From positions 52,004-116,003 of the forward strand of contig NZ_VIKW01000015.1 in assembly GCF_009711975.1 (NCBI RefSeq): a stretch of 64,000 nt of DNA. The letters are read 5' to 3'. Below are positions 17,150 to 26,928 of the stretch, in pieces. The DNA comes from Anabaena sp. UHCC 0204 (GTDB lineage Bacteria > Cyanobacteriota > Cyanobacteriia > Cyanobacteriales > Nostocaceae). The notes below the pieces were generated by a model. That model was not told the origin of the DNA. It searched no databases and was given only the letters and a program-made list of their open reading frames with translations. Made by a program: the position numbers and the translations under genes. Numbering within the stretch: position 1 is the stretch's first letter; each line of letters begins with the position of its first letter.

Positions 17150-17198
17150 TATATCAGGTGTTGGGTTGCGTTCCTTAACCCAACCTACACCTAATAGT
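17150..17198. repeat. Dispersed palindromic repeat (TGTTGGGTTGCG... type)
   Basis: AGGTGTTGGGTT and AACCCAACCTACACCT form an imperfect hairpin at about 17157-17192. A related copy with GCGTTGGGT and CTTAACCCAAC is at about 32891-32919. Such hairpins are widespread between cyanobacterial genes. Here it may also end the glutaredoxin transcript. Confidence 0.6.
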
Positions 17199-17203
17199 TG
17201 ATA

Positions 17204-17527
17204 TTAAGAAGCTAGTGCTACTTCTACAACTTGTTGTAATTCACCTTTGTTGTACATTTCAATGAGAATATCAGAACCGCCAACAAATTCGCCGTTAATG
17301 TATACTTGGGGAATTGTAGGCCATTCTGAATATTCTTTGATTCCTTGACGAATTTCACTATCTGCAAGTACGTCAAGGGTTTCAAAGGGAACTCCCAAGG
17401 TATTGAGAATTTGGACAACGTTATTAGAGAAACCACATTGGGGCATTAATTTGTTGCCCTTCATGAAAACCATAATTTTGTTTTGTTGTACCAAGTTATC
17501 AATTTTTTCTTTGGTTTCTGGTGTCAT
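17204..17527 (-). CDS. grxD: Monothiol glutaredoxin, Grx4/GrxD type (CGFS)
   Basis: A single-domain 107-residue CGFS glutaredoxin that binds a [2Fe-2S] cluster with glutathione and takes part in Fe-S delivery in the cytosol. The active site is MPQCGFS with Cys31. The cis-Pro segment is [19 protein letters not shown], with the GSH-binding GG-S/D. It starts at the ATG at 17527, about 90 bases after the bolA stop codon on the same strand. BolA and CGFS glutaredoxins form cluster-sharing heterocomplexes, so the gene order matches a functional pair. Confidence 0.95.
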   Translation of the reverse strand: MTPETKEKIDNLVQQNKIMVFMKGNKLMPQCGFSNNVVQILNTLGVPFETLDVLADSEIRQGIKEYSEWPTIPQVYINGEFVGGSDILIEMYNKGELQQVVEVALAS

Positions 17528-17619
17528 GATTAGTTATTTCCTGTGTTGCTGAAAGTGATTAGTCAAGAGTTGAGACAATTCTAGATTTTGTTTTTTGAGA
17601 CAAAATCCCTAATTTTAAA

Positions 17620-17871
17620 TTAGTTTGTGGCTTGCCAAGTTTCAGGAGTGTAGGTTTTAAGTGCTAAAGCATGAATTGCGTCGGTTGACATAGCTTGTCG
17701 CAATGCACCGTACACTAGCTGGTGTTGTTGCACCAGTCCTTTATCTGCAAACTGCGATGAAACTACTGTTACTTGATAGTGATCACCACCACCTGTCAAG
17801 TCTTGTACTTGCACTTGGGCATCTGGCAGTTGTGCCTTGATCATTCCCTCCACCTGTTGCGGACTTATCAT
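17620..17871 (-). CDS. bolA: BolA family protein
   Basis: An 83-residue BolA-like protein with the class II KH-like fold: [20 protein letters not shown], a [20 protein letters not shown] segment, then [18 protein letters not shown] and the terminal [10 protein letters not shown], which carries the conserved cluster-ligand His. The short N-terminus and the loop with GGDH are typical of cyanobacterial BolA. It lies upstream of the CGFS glutaredoxin gene and probably forms an operon with it, acting as partner in Fe-S sensing or transfer. No paralogue is in the window. Confidence 0.93.
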   Translation of the reverse strand: MISPQQVEGMIKAQLPDAQVQVQDLTGGGDHYQVTVVSSQFADKGLVQQHQLVYGALRQAMSTDAIHALALKTYTPETWQATN

Positions 17872-17949
17872 CGCAATTCCTGAAAAAACTTACTTCTCTA
17901 TTATTAACAGATATGTAACGATTGCCTGTTGCTCATTAGCATTTGCTGA

Positions 17950-18540
17950 TTATTTCTTACCTTGACGAGGATAAGGTGCATCCACAAAACCTAGTTCAAA
18001 TAATTGTTGATAAGCTTTTGTACCTAATTCTCTGGTGGGGTTTTGACTTTTGATGATTTGTACTAGTAAAGGTACGGCCAATTCTGGCTGATTTTGCGCT
18101 CGATGGACTAAGGCTAGTTGATAGGTGGCTTCATCTCGTTTTTGAGCAGTTGCTAAGGCTCTTTGGCGTTGGGAATCGGATACACGAATATCAATGCCGG
18201 CAAAACTGGAATTTAGGTCTTGATAGAAGCTGGATAATTGATTATATACCTGGCGTGCTTCTTGGAGTTTTTTGGCTGCTAGGGGGTAGTTTTGATTAGC
18301 AACCGCTTGGGCTGCATCGTTCATTAAGCGATCGCCTCCTTCAATACTCAAGACACTATTACTAGGTCCAGTGGGGCTGAGGGTATTAGGTTTATCTGCT
18401 TCAGTGGGTTGTGCTTGACTAATAATAACTGATAAGTTTTGGACTTGAGCCTGGGCAGGTGATAGCAGTCCCAGAACTGTAATAAGTGACAAAGACGTGA
18501 AGCGAATTAAGGGCGCAACAGCAACATTCATGAGGTTCAT
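17950..18540 (-). CDS. Secreted or periplasmic TPR-like cyanobacterial protein
   Basis: The 196-residue protein starts with a Sec-type signal peptide (about 1-31: VAPLIRFTSLSLITVLGLLS, cleavage near AQAQ). The mature part has two to three helix pairs (DAAQAVANQNYPLAAKKLQE, EATYQLALVHRAQNQPELAV, KAYQQLFELGF) resembling tetratricopeptide repeats. Between them lies a Ser/Asp-rich region. I do not recognise a named family; a protein-interaction role in the periplasm is inferred. A start at Met4 is also possible. It precedes bolA by about 80 bases on the same strand. Confidence 0.65.
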   Translation of the reverse strand: MNLMNVAVAPLIRFTSLSLITVLGLLSPAQAQVQNLSVIISQAQPTEADKPNTLSPTGPSNSVLSIEGGDRLMNDAAQAVANQNYPLAAKKLQEARQVYNQLSSFYQDLNSSFAGIDIRVSDSQRQRALATAQKRDEATYQLALVHRAQNQPELAVPLLVQIIKSQNPTRELGTKAYQQLFELGFVDAPYPRQGKK

Positions 18541-18689
18541 TAGGGCAAAAATTATATAAAAAATATTGAGAAACTCTGTGTATCTTAACTCTGTTTGTCC
18601 ATCAAGTCGTTTTTGATCTAGTGCTTGTTCCCTTTGTGGTTTTTATGGTGATTTGCAAAAAAAACAGGAAAGTCGGAGAATTTGGCAAC

Positions 18690-18719
18690 GAAAAGGCCAA
18701 CCTTCCCACAGGCTGGCCT
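18690..18719 (-). terminator. Hairpin AGGCCAACC/GGCTGGCCT, possible terminator
   Basis: Arms at 18694-18702 and 18711-18719 pair with one mismatch (G-U possible in RNA). Read on the minus strand the stem is followed by TTTT. It may end the rqcH transcript, although about 290 bases separate them. Confidence 0.4.
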
Positions 18720-18898
18720 CTCAAAAAAATGTTGTTCGCGTTATCTTCTTAGTAGAGTCAAAACCAAATTGCGCGTTCCCAAAATTCAACGGGCAACCTT
18801 TCTTAACAAGATTGTAACAGCCAGTACAGTTTTTTCATGAAAATATCTTAAAAAATATCTGTCCTGAGTGAGGAGATTTTCTATTCTAGGGTAGATGA

Positions 18899-18955
18899 CA
18901 GAAGAGGCAGGGAGCAGGGGGGCAAGGGAGCAGGGGAGCAGGGGCAGGGGAAACC
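18899..18955 (+). repeat. Purine-rich tandem repeat (GGGAGCAG units)
   Basis: Five or so imperfect copies of GGGAGCAGG run in tandem with almost no pyrimidine except the C of each unit. The strand asymmetry is strong. It is non-coding. Confidence 0.75.
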
Positions 18956-19011
18956 CTATTTATTTTTCTTCTTCAATGCGTGACAGCTTAGGCTGGAAAG
19001 TATTTAGGGAG

Positions 19012-20742
19012 CTAAGTTTTATCACCAATGACAGATTGCGGTTTTCCCCAAATAATAGTTTCTTGTTTATAAACCACAAGTCCTGGTTTCGTTCCTTTGG
19101 GTTTGTAGACGTGCTTGGGTTGGGTGTACACTACCGGTACTTGGTCACTTTGACGGGCGCGACTGAAATAAGCTGCTAGGTTGGCTGTAAATTGTAAATC
19201 AGCTTCTTCGGCGACTGTACCGGGTTCTAGACGGAGGAGGGTATGACTTCCGGGAATTTCTTGGGCGTGAAACCACAAATCATAATCCCCGGCTACACGA
19301 AAGGTTAGTTGGTCATTTTGGAGATTATTGCGACCGATAAGGACTTCAAAGCCGCTGGGAGTGCGGTAACGATGGAAATTGGTGCTGGGAGTGTTGGCGC
19401 TGCGGCTGCGATATTCTGGGTCTTCTAGATATTTTTGCCCAATTAGTTCATCACGGATTTCTTCTAAAGCTTGTAAATCTTCTGGGGTTTGATAGTTGTC
19501 TAGCTGAGAAATGGTTGCTTCTACTTGTTCCAAATAGTCAATTTCTGCTTGGACTGCAAATAGTAGTGGTTCGACAGCGGCACGGGCGCGTTTAAGTTTT
19601 TGGTGCTGTTTGTAAAGCTTTTGGGCATTTTGAACGGCGTTTTTATCTGGGAAGAGGGCGATCGCTCTTAGTTCTCCAGTTTCAAAATCTGGGAGGCTAA
19701 TTTCTTGCATTCCCGGTTGCCAGTGGTGGAGATGTGCCATTAATAAATCAGCTTTTTGGCGATATTCCTCTGCTTGATCTGATTGTTGCAAGCGATCGCT
19801 AAAAGTTTTGGCTTTGGTGCGTAATTTACCGAGAATATTCACCAATTTCTGACTTAATTGATGACGCAGTTGCACAAATACTTGTTGATTCAACTGGTCA
19901 GTATAATAACGGTAAATTAACTCTTGAATACTATTAGCTGGTGCGACTCCTCCCCAACCCATGACAGTATATCCATTGTCTGTCCAGGCTGGTTGAAATT
20001 TACCTGCTTCTAAAGCTTGTAGCCATTCTTGCCAGCGGTGAAATAAGTTTTGCCAATCATTGGCAGTCAGGGCATCAGTATTTGTATCTGGTGTAATATT
20101 TGCGGCTAAAAGCATCGTATCCAGCAAAGCTGCACTCAAACCACTATAACTTTTGAGTAACTGTCGTTTAATACCACCAGGAACTAAACTTACCCGTTCT
20201 TGCCAGCGTTCTAGAGACTCGCTAAAACTAGGGATTTTGCCTGTTAGTTTAGGAGGTGTTTCGTAATTTTGTCCAGTTTGGATAGGACGAACGCTAGATT
20301 GTTGCTGACTAACTTGATGGGCAGCGGTGATAATTTCATTACTAGCATCAGTCAAAATCACATTACTGTATTTACCCATCACTTCTGCATAGACGTGATA
20401 GAGAGCGTTTTCCCCAGGACGACGAGCAAATTGCAAATCAATCACCCGTTCCCAAGGAGAAATAGCTTCAATTCCTACTAAGGCCAATCCACCCAACTGA
20501 TGTCTTAACTGTTGGCTGAAAGTAAAAGTATCTGGGTTACGTGGTGGTGGATCACCAATACAAATATGAGCAGCTTGGGGATGCCAGCAAACTTCCAGCC
20601 AACCCCGTTGATTTAAAGTTCGTAAAGCAATAGCAATAGTATAGCGATCGCGTTGATATACCTGTTCTGTGCGTGCAGGCAACCAGTTCGCGCGGATTTC
20701 GCTACAAGCAGCAGTTAAAGCAGTAAAGTCAAGGGGTTGCAA
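19012..20742 (-). CDS. rqcH: RqcH/Rqc2 (NFACT) ribosome-associated quality control factor
   Basis: The 576-residue NFACT protein binds stalled 50S-peptidyl-tRNA and directs C-terminal alanine tailing. The NFACT-N domain (about 1-190) begins MQPLDFTALTAACSEI and includes YHVYAEVMGKYSNVIL, the 'MGK.SNIIL' family signature. Two helix-hairpin/coiled-coil segments follow (about 290-440). The NFACT-R domain is at about 455-565: RYRTPSGFEVLIGRNNLQND, then AGDYDLWFHAQEIPGSHTLL. In databases it is often misnamed fibronectin-binding protein. The length is normal for bacterial homologues. It stands upstream of a long non-coding region and downstream of ftsW on the same strand. Confidence 0.92.
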   Translation of the reverse strand: MQPLDFTALTAACSEIRANWLPARTEQVYQRDRYTIAIALRTLNQRGWLEVCWHPQAAHICIGDPPPRNPDTFTFSQQLRHQLGGLALVGIEAISPWERVIDLQFARRPGENALYHVYAEVMGKYSNVILTDASNEIITAAHQVSQQQSSVRPIQTGQNYETPPKLTGKIPSFSESLERWQERVSLVPGGIKRQLLKSYSGLSAALLDTMLLAANITPDTNTDALTANDWQNLFHRWQEWLQALEAGKFQPAWTDNGYTVMGWGGVAPANSIQELIYRYYTDQLNQQVFVQLRHQLSQKLVNILGKLRTKAKTFSDRLQQSDQAEEYRQKADLLMAHLHHWQPGMQEISLPDFETGELRAIALFPDKNAVQNAQKLYKQHQKLKRARAAVEPLLFAVQAEIDYLEQVEATISQLDNYQTPEDLQALEEIRDELIGQKYLEDPEYRSRSANTPSTNFHRYRTPSGFEVLIGRNNLQNDQLTFRVAGDYDLWFHAQEIPGSHTLLRLEPGTVAEEADLQFTANLAAYFSRARQSDQVPVVYTQPKHVYKPKGTKPGLVVYKQETIIWGKPQSVIGDKT

Positions 20743-20816
20743 AATAATTAGTTACAATAACGAAGTTTTTCTTACTAATTAGGTTATCAGCAAATCCCAA
20801 AAGCCGGAAATAATGA

Positions 20817-22004
20817 CTATAACATTCTTCTTCTTTTCCGATTTTCAGGCTGTGTTCTCCGCAAAGGGACTACTTCTGCTTCACTACTTTCCCTAGCTAC
20901 GCGAATTAATAATGCCGAAGATACCAAACTGGAAATCATGGAATTACCACCATAACTAAACATGGGTAGAGGTAAACCTGTAGTAGGTAGCGCACCTGTT
21001 GTGACACCAATATGTAATAATGACTGTCCAACCATGACAACCACTACACCAATCGCTACTAATTGGGATGTCAAATTTTTGGACTTGATGGCAATGATTA
21101 ATCCTAAAGTAGCAAATATGGCTAACAATATTAATAGTAAAATCCCACCAACAAAACCAAATTCTTCCGAAAAAATTGCAAAGATAAAATCAGTATCTTG
21201 AATTGGTAAATAAAACAGCTTTTGTTGAGAAAGTCCAAACCCAACTCCCCATGTTTGCCCTGAACCTACAGCTAATAAACTTTGTACTAACTGATAGCCG
21301 TCTCCTGTGGCATCAGCCCAAGGATTGAGAAAGGACATAATTCGTTTACGTTGATATTCTTTAATACTAATACTGAGTAATGCTAACATTACCCCACCAA
21401 TAGCTGTTCCTCCCAAGTATTTAGTCGGTATTCCTGCCGCTAAAGCAATAAACCAAATTGTCATTCCACAAAGTGCTGTTGTACTTAAATTAGGTTGAGC
21501 AAGAATTCCTAACAAAACCAGACAGAAAACACCCAACCAAGATAAACGAATTCCCCAGTTAAGTTTTTCCCACTGACTAAAAAGAGTCGCACTTTGTAAA
21601 ACTAAAAATGGTTTAATTAATTCTGATGGTTGGATAGGAATTGGTCCAATGGCTATCCATCTAGCTGCATCAAAGGCTTTTCTTCCTAATCCTGGTACTA
21701 AAGTTAGAAAAATTAACATCAGGAAAAATATCAAAAACCAATGAGCTACTCCCAAAATTTTCCGTAATGGCAAATTAACAATGATATTGAAAATAATTAA
21801 GGCAGCAAAGGCCCAAATAAGTTGACGTTTGAAATAAAATAAACCATCACCTTGACGGTCATCAGCTACAACATAGGATGCGGAAAAAAGGATAATTAAG
21901 CCAATAGACATCCACAGAAATGTTAACCAGCGCAATAACCGTGCTTCTAAAGCCCAGCTAGAGACAGAATCATCAAAAAATGGTATGAAACGGAGTAGAT
22001 TCAC
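20817..22004 (-). CDS. ftsW: FtsW, SEDS peptidoglycan glycosyltransferase
   Basis: The 395-residue polytopic membrane protein polymerises lipid II at the division septum together with a class B PBP. About ten helices are visible. SEDS signatures include LGRKAFDAARWIAIGPIPIQ with PSELIKP, QPNLSTT (the catalytic-Asp position of other SEDS proteins reads Asn here as in many FtsW; I would check this), FLNPWADATGDGYQ, FSEEFGFVGG and the terminal TTGLPLPMFSYGGNSMIS. A basic tail (RKRRRML) is cytoplasmic. The choice of FtsW over RodA rests on the sequence pattern and the family's cyanobacterial members; the neighbours proB and rqcH do not decide it. Confidence 0.85.
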   Translation of the reverse strand: MNLLRFIPFFDDSVSSWALEARLLRWLTFLWMSIGLIILFSASYVVADDRQGDGLFYFKRQLIWAFAALIIFNIIVNLPLRKILGVAHWFLIFFLMLIFLTLVPGLGRKAFDAARWIAIGPIPIQPSELIKPFLVLQSATLFSQWEKLNWGIRLSWLGVFCLVLLGILAQPNLSTTALCGMTIWFIALAAGIPTKYLGGTAIGGVMLALLSISIKEYQRKRIMSFLNPWADATGDGYQLVQSLLAVGSGQTWGVGFGLSQQKLFYLPIQDTDFIFAIFSEEFGFVGGILLLILLAIFATLGLIIAIKSKNLTSQLVAIGVVVVMVGQSLLHIGVTTGALPTTGLPLPMFSYGGNSMISSLVSSALLIRVARESSEAEVVPLRRTQPENRKRRRML

Positions 22005-22072
22005 AATATTTGTCAGTTGTTAGTTGTCAGTTGTCAGTGGTAATGCTTATTTATCAATTACCAATTACCTAC

Positions 22073-23182
22073 TTAAATCAATACTAAATTATCTCGGTGA
22101 ATCACAGTATCTACACCTTCATAACCTAAAATTGCCGGAATTTCCCGTGAATGTCTTCCGCAAATTTTCTGCAATTCCTTGCTATTATAATTCACCAATC
22201 CTCTAGCTATTTCTTGTCCATTATTGTCATACAACTGCACAGCTTCTTGATTGTCAAATTCCCCTTCTACAGCTTTAATTCCCGCTGCTAATAAAGATTT
22301 TCCGCCTTGAACAATAGCTATAATTGCTCCTGCATCTAAATATAATTTTCCCCCTGGTATTAAACCATAAGCTATCCAGCGTTTCCTGGCTGAAGTTGGT
22401 TCTGGTTGGGGTGTAAAGTGTGTACCAATCAGTTCCCCTTGAATAATTTTTTCAATGTTGCGGGGAAAACGCCCTTGGGTAATGACTGTACGGATACCAG
22501 CAGCGATCGCAATTCTAGCCGCAGAAATTTTAGTCATCATCCCCCCAGTCCCCCATTGAGAACCCTGTCCCCCAGTTTGAATCTGTAATTCTGTCAGTTC
22601 TTGCATACTACTAACTAAACTAATCGGTTTAGCATCGGGTACGGAACGAGGATCGGCTGAGTATAATTTATCAACATCCGTTAACAAAAATAGCCAATCT
22701 GCTTCTACTAAACTGGCTACTAATGCAGACAAGGTATCATTATCCCCAAATTTTAATTCTTCTACTGCTACTGTATCATTTTCATTAACTATGGGAATGA
22801 CTCCTAAACCCAGTAATTCTTGAAAAGTATTATTGGCATTAAGATAGCGGCTACGTTGTACTAAATCTGCTCTGGTTAATAATACTTGAGCAATGGGTTG
22901 TTGTAAAGTAGTGAATAAATCATCATATATCCGCATTAATCGACCTTGCCCAACTGCTGCTACAGCCTGTTTTAAAGCTATGGTTTTAGGACGTTCTGTT
23001 AAACCTAACCGCGCACAACCTATTCCCACAGCACCGGAGGAAACTAAAATTACCTGATGTCCTTGTCGTCTCAAATCACTGAGAGTTTCCGCTAAAGTAG
23101 CAATGCTAGAAAGGGCTAATTGTCCCGTTTCTGGTTGAGTTAGGCTAGAAGTACCGATTTTAACAACTATTGTTTTGGTCAT
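22073..23182 (-). CDS. proB: Glutamate 5-kinase (first step of proline synthesis)
   Basis: The 369-residue cytosolic enzyme phosphorylates glutamate with ATP. The amino-acid-kinase domain (1-260) shows [58 protein letters not shown] and [15 protein letters not shown]. The C-terminal PUA domain (about 283-360) is present ([39 protein letters not shown]). All of this matches full-length bacterial ProB, which is normally feedback-inhibited by proline. ftsW follows it on the same strand after a short tandem-repeat spacer (TTGTTAG/TTGTCAG at about 22018-22037). proA is not in the window. Confidence 0.96.
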   Translation of the reverse strand: MTKTIVVKIGTSSLTQPETGQLALSSIATLAETLSDLRRQGHQVILVSSGAVGIGCARLGLTERPKTIALKQAVAAVGQGRLMRIYDDLFTTLQQPIAQVLLTRADLVQRSRYLNANNTFQELLGLGVIPIVNENDTVAVEELKFGDNDTLSALVASLVEADWLFLLTDVDKLYSADPRSVPDAKPISLVSSMQELTELQIQTGGQGSQWGTGGMMTKISAARIAIAAGIRTVITQGRFPRNIEKIIQGELIGTHFTPQPEPTSARKRWIAYGLIPGGKLYLDAGAIIAIVQGGKSLLAAGIKAVEGEFDNQEAVQLYDNNGQEIARGLVNYNSKELQKICGRHSREIPAILGYEGVDTVIHRDNLVLI

Positions 23183-23709
23183 TAGTCAGTTGACATTGAT
23201 ACATAAAAAATTGTACAGCGCCAATCCATCTATAGTGAAGGTTGACGCTGTACGGGTTTATATTTATCTATTATCTGCTAGGGTCTTTTTTGGCTGACCC
23301 TGATGTTATTAACATTAATAATCGCTGATTTTGGGGAAACTATAGAATTTCTTAAGTATTTCTTTAGGTTTACTTTCCTGACGAATTATAAATATTTATG
23401 AATTTTTGTATCTTTTTCAGTAAATAGCACAATAAATACTTATACAGAAATCCTATTTAAGTCTAAAATAAAACAATATATTCGTTTTTTACTGAAATCT
23501 CATTACGAAATTTGTATATTTTGTCTATAAACTTAATCAAACAAAGTATTTACAATCACGTTGAAATATGATTGCATACTAATTAATATATCTCTTGCTA
23601 CATCAAGTAGTGAGATTGACGTTAATAAATTAACTATTGATACTCCCATAACTAGACATTGATTAGCTAATTCGTGGTTTAGGCTTAGAAAATAACAGAG
23701 GGAAACTGA
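23183..23709. other. 527-bp divergent intergenic region
   Basis: An inverted repeat (GTACAGCG 23213-23220, CGCTGTAC 23246-23253) lies just upstream of proB and could be an operator or leader stem. A second small hairpin pairs AGGGTC with GACCCT at about 23280-23302. A possible promoter for the dynamin-like operon is TTGACG (23616-23621), 17 bases, GATACT (23639-23644). The rest is A+T-rich without visible genes. Confidence 0.45.
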
Positions 23710-26220
23710 ATGGTAATGAATATTGATGCTAAATTAAACAATGCCCGCACCCTATTAAACGAATTAGGTAACTCAATTGCTAACTTAGTTAATTCCTCTC
23801 CTGATGTATTTGCAGATCCGGGAATTAAATCAGCTTTAGACGGTTTTTTAGATGCTTTTGAAGAAGCGGTAGAAAGATTAGAAAATCCCAGTTTTCGTAT
23901 TGCTACTATTGGTACAACATCCTCTGGAAAATCAACTATAGTTAATGCTTTAATAGGGCGAAAAATTGCCCCCATAGAAGCAGGAGAAATGAGTGGAGGA
24001 GTTTTAACACTCAAACATTCTCAAGAGTCAAAATTAATTATTGAAAAAACCACAGATGCAGCTTGGGAAACAGGAGAATGGACGGGATTAACTGATGATG
24101 ATTTATATCAACGTATTCGTTCAGTCATGCACTCCTATCATGAAGCCAGACAAAAACGCGAATATGTTGCACCCCAAATAACTGCTTATGTTCCTTTATT
24201 ACCAGCTTGTGATCCTTTTTTATTAGGTTTACCTCCAGGAATAGGCGTAGAATTAATTGATTTACCTGGTTTAAAATCAGTACAAGATCGGGCTAATTTG
24301 GCAACTATTCAACAGCAAGTAAATAAGGCTTTTAGTTTAGTTGCTTTGGACTATATGCAGATAGATGATAGTCATAGAAAACGATTATTAGAAGAATTAA
24401 AAAAGGTTGTTGAATATTTACAAGGGCGTACAGACTCGATGATTTTTATTTTAAATCGAGTTGATCAACGTGGTGCGGATGATTTACCTTTAGAAGTGCG
24501 AATTAATAAGTTAAGGGAAGAAATTAAAGAGACATTATCACTGGCTGAATTGCCTGATGTTTTACCATTTAATGCTCGTCTTTTATATTATGCCCAATGT
24601 GCTTGGGGTGCTGGTGCTTTAAATAAACCTTCAACAGTTGATTCTAAATTAAGATTAGAAAATTTAGAAAAGATGTTTCAAGATTGTGCTGGAGTAATTA
24701 AGCTAAATCTTAAAGGTAATAAGGATTTAAAATATTGGTTTTTGGAAGTTGAAGAGAAAGTTGAAAATAATGAAATAATTGATGATGAAACCATGTTAAA
24801 AATCCTTATTCATTCTTTAGAATGGAGTGGAGGTAAGGAACTATGGCGACGTTTTAAGGTCAGAGTAGAAGAATCATTTGATAAGTTGGTAATTTTTCCT
24901 GCATTAGTAGAAGTATTTGAAAACTATTCAGCTTTATCAGAAGTATTAGATGTTTTGATTCAAACACGAAAAATTGACAATCAACAACAAGTAGAACTAG
25001 AAAGAGATAAAATAGCTAAAATTCGTCGAGATTTACAGGCAAATATCAATCAAGTTATTCAAGATTTTCAGAAACAAAGTGAATTGATAATAGAAATACT
25101 CGAAACGAATGATCCAAAAAAGATGGTTAATCTAAAAAAAAGACATGAGGAATTATTTGGAAATTTATCCCCTTTACTCGACACTGCTAATAAAGTAGGA
25201 ACAGATATAACTATAGATTTAATTGTTCCCGTGCGGGATGCTTTAAAAAATAATTCAGGAGTTTTTGAATTAAGAGATAAACTTCAGGAAGTTACATCAC
25301 CTGCATTAGCTGATGATATTGCTAGAAACTATGATAATGTTAGTCGCAGATTAAGTAAGTTTTCTCCACAATCAGAATACTTGTTTAAAAGTGTAAGGGC
25401 TGATGATGAAACTGCTAAGAAAGAACTTGAACATGATGAACGCTATCTTAGGCTACTCTATCACTGTATGAGACAAGCTATGTCAACAAGGGCAGAATTT
25501 TTTCTACAAGGAAAAGCACAACAGTTTTATGAATTTTTAAACTTTTTAGTTAATCAACAAGTTGAATTATTGACAATTTGCTTATCAGAAGAGATTTTTG
25601 CTTCTTCAATTAATATTGAAAAAGCAACTATCAGTAATTTCCTCAAAAAATTATCTCAAATTCCACTTACTTTACCAGAAGAATTGTTTGATTTAGAAGA
25701 TAAGATTAAACAAAATCGTGCTAAGAAAAAGGAGGTGGTTGGACAAAAAACTGAATATGTACAACGTACAAAGACAGAATATGAAAATTACACAGAATAC
25801 TATCAAAGTGGTTCGTGTTATAAAAGCACAAAAAGTAGAACCGAAAGCAGACCAGTTACTCGTAATTACACAGAAACAGTAACTCGTGATATTACTGCGG
25901 ACGTTGAATATGTCGAATTATTTCTACCATCTCCAGATTTAATGGCGAAACAATGGTTAAGCGGTATTGAAAAAGGCAAAGGTAGTTTATGGAATATTTT
26001 ATTTGATTGGATTTGTCAAAGATTAGAAGAAGTCAGTAGTATTTTTTCAGAATCAGTCAATGAGATTACTGATTTAACTGAACGTGCTTTAGAACAGCAA
26101 TTAATGATTATTGAGGAAAACTTTGAACAAGAAAAAGAATTTTGGAAGAAATTTGATATTGAAAAAGATAGTATAAACACAATTTGTAAAACACTAAAGG
26201 AGGAATACAGTAAGTTCTAA
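23710..26220 (+). CDS. Dynamin-like large GTPase
   Basis: The 836-residue GTPase has a dynamin-type G domain near the N-terminus: G1 GTTSSGKST (68-76), a conserved Thr in SGGVLT (about 100) as G2, G3 DLPG (184-187) and G4 NRVD (249-252). It is followed by long helical regions (about 385-720) that would form stalk and bundle. Near 655-705 there is an unusual Tyr/Thr/Arg-rich, beta-prone segment (YVQRTKTEYENYTEYYQS, then RTESRPVTRNYTETVTRD). No membrane helix is evident; membrane binding would be peripheral. Bacterial dynamins remodel or repair membranes and some sit in conflict systems. It is the first gene of a four-gene run on the plus strand. The family is clear; the biological role is not. 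Confidence 0.88.
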   Translation: MVMNIDAKLNNARTLLNELGNSIANLVNSSPDVFADPGIKSALDGFLDAFEEAVERLENPSFRIATIGTTSSGKSTIVNALIGRKIAPIEAGEMSGGVLTLKHSQESKLIIEKTTDAAWETGEWTGLTDDDLYQRIRSVMHSYHEARQKREYVAPQITAYVPLLPACDPFLLGLPPGIGVELIDLPGLKSVQDRANLATIQQQVNKAFSLVALDYMQIDDSHRKRLLEELKKVVEYLQGRTDSMIFILNRVDQRGADDLPLEVRINKLREEIKETLSLAELPDVLPFNARLLYYAQCAWGAGALNKPSTVDSKLRLENLEKMFQDCAGVIKLNLKGNKDLKYWFLEVEEKVENNEIIDDETMLKILIHSLEWSGGKELWRRFKVRVEESFDKLVIFPALVEVFENYSALSEVLDVLIQTRKIDNQQQVELERDKIAKIRRDLQANINQVIQDFQKQSELIIEILETNDPKKMVNLKKRHEELFGNLSPLLDTANKVGTDITIDLIVPVRDALKNNSGVFELRDKLQEVTSPALADDIARNYDNVSRRLSKFSPQSEYLFKSVRADDETAKKELEHDERYLRLLYHCMRQAMSTRAEFFLQGKAQQFYEFLNFLVNQQVELLTICLSEEIFASSINIEKATISNFLKKLSQIPLTLPEELFDLEDKIKQNRAKKKEVVGQKTEYVQRTKTEYENYTEYYQSGSCYKSTKSRTESRPVTRNYTETVTRDITADVEYVELFLPSPDLMAKQWLSGIEKGKGSLWNILFDWICQRLEEVSSIFSESVNEITDLTERALEQQLMIIEENFEQEKEFWKKFDIEKDSINTICKTLKEEYSKF

Positions 26221-26304
26221 TTCTGATCTGATAAAATTGGTTACACCATCTAACTCGCACTCTAAAATACCTTTGTTTTACACACTTTCAAAACCTAAAT
26301 TATT

Positions 26305-26919
26305 ATGAAACACAATAATGGATCTGAATCTAATATATTCCAAGAATTGGGACAAAAAATCATGGATGTTGGTAAATCACTTGTAAAGATTGGGGAATCT
26401 ATTATTCAAAACAACTCTGAAAAACAAGAAATAGAAAAACCACCACAAAAAGATAAGAGGATACAAACAACTCGTAGAACAGTAACAACACCTCCTCAAC
26501 CTGTTTATAATCCTCCCTCTCCCATAGTCCAAAAAAACACTAAACATTTTTTAGTGTTAGTTCTATCAGTTTCAAATAAATACTTTCTGGAATTGCTGGA
26601 CAATCAAAAAATCATTGAGGCAAATAATACAAATCAACTAATGAAAATGACAAAGTTTATCTGCTTAGGTTCTAATAATCAACATCAGCAAATAGAATTG
26701 GCTTTTGATAAGTATTCAGTATCAGAAATACAAGAATCTCCAGATGACATTGTTTTATTGTATATTACACTTGAAAAATATCATGAGGGGTTTAAACCTA
26801 ATAAAAATCAGCTAGATAGATATGATGCTTTTAGTAGTTTAACTTCTATAACTGATTTTCACATATCTCCTAGATTAAAAATGGAAGCATTAGATGTTCT
26901 TGAATTTTATAGTCTCTAA
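26305..26919 (+). CDS. Unrecognised protein of the dynamin-like operon, Pro-rich linker
   Basis: I do not recognise this 204-residue protein. It begins with an amphipathic helix (about 12-34: FQELGQKIMDVGKSLVKIGE), which could lie on a membrane. A Lys/Glu/Pro/Thr-rich linker follows (about 38-75, with TPPQPVYNPPSPIV), and then a compact C-terminal domain (about 78-204) with alternating strands and helices (KHFLVLVLSVSNKYFLELLD, DDIVLLYITLEKY). It lies 85 bases after the GTPase gene and 9 bases before the next one, on the same strand. This position suggests an adaptor between the GTPase and the membrane-active protein downstream; that is inference. Confidence 0.6.
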   Translation: MKHNNGSESNIFQELGQKIMDVGKSLVKIGESIIQNNSEKQEIEKPPQKDKRIQTTRRTVTTPPQPVYNPPSPIVQKNTKHFLVLVLSVSNKYFLELLDNQKIIEANNTNQLMKMTKFICLGSNNQHQQIELAFDKYSVSEIQESPDDIVLLYITLEKYHEGFKPNKNQLDRYDAFSSLTSITDFHISPRLKMEALDVLEFYSL

Positions 26920-26928
26920 CATAGGTCT

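Larger units (their letters stand above)
18541..19011. other. 471-bp intergenic region with hairpin and purine-rich tandem repeat
   Basis: It contains the hairpin at 18690-18719 and, at 18899-18955, G-rich tandem units of the type GGGAGCAG/GGGGAGCAG, a familiar cyanobacterial short repeat. A 94-codon plus-strand frame that starts in the repeat is not a gene. Confidence 0.55.

Noticed and set aside
18690..18719. Small RNA or riboswitch at the GGCCAACC hairpin
   Set aside because: Only a single short stem is visible; a terminator is the simpler reading.
18895..19179. 94-codon plus-strand frame
   Set aside because: It begins in a purine-rich tandem repeat and continues antisense into rqcH.
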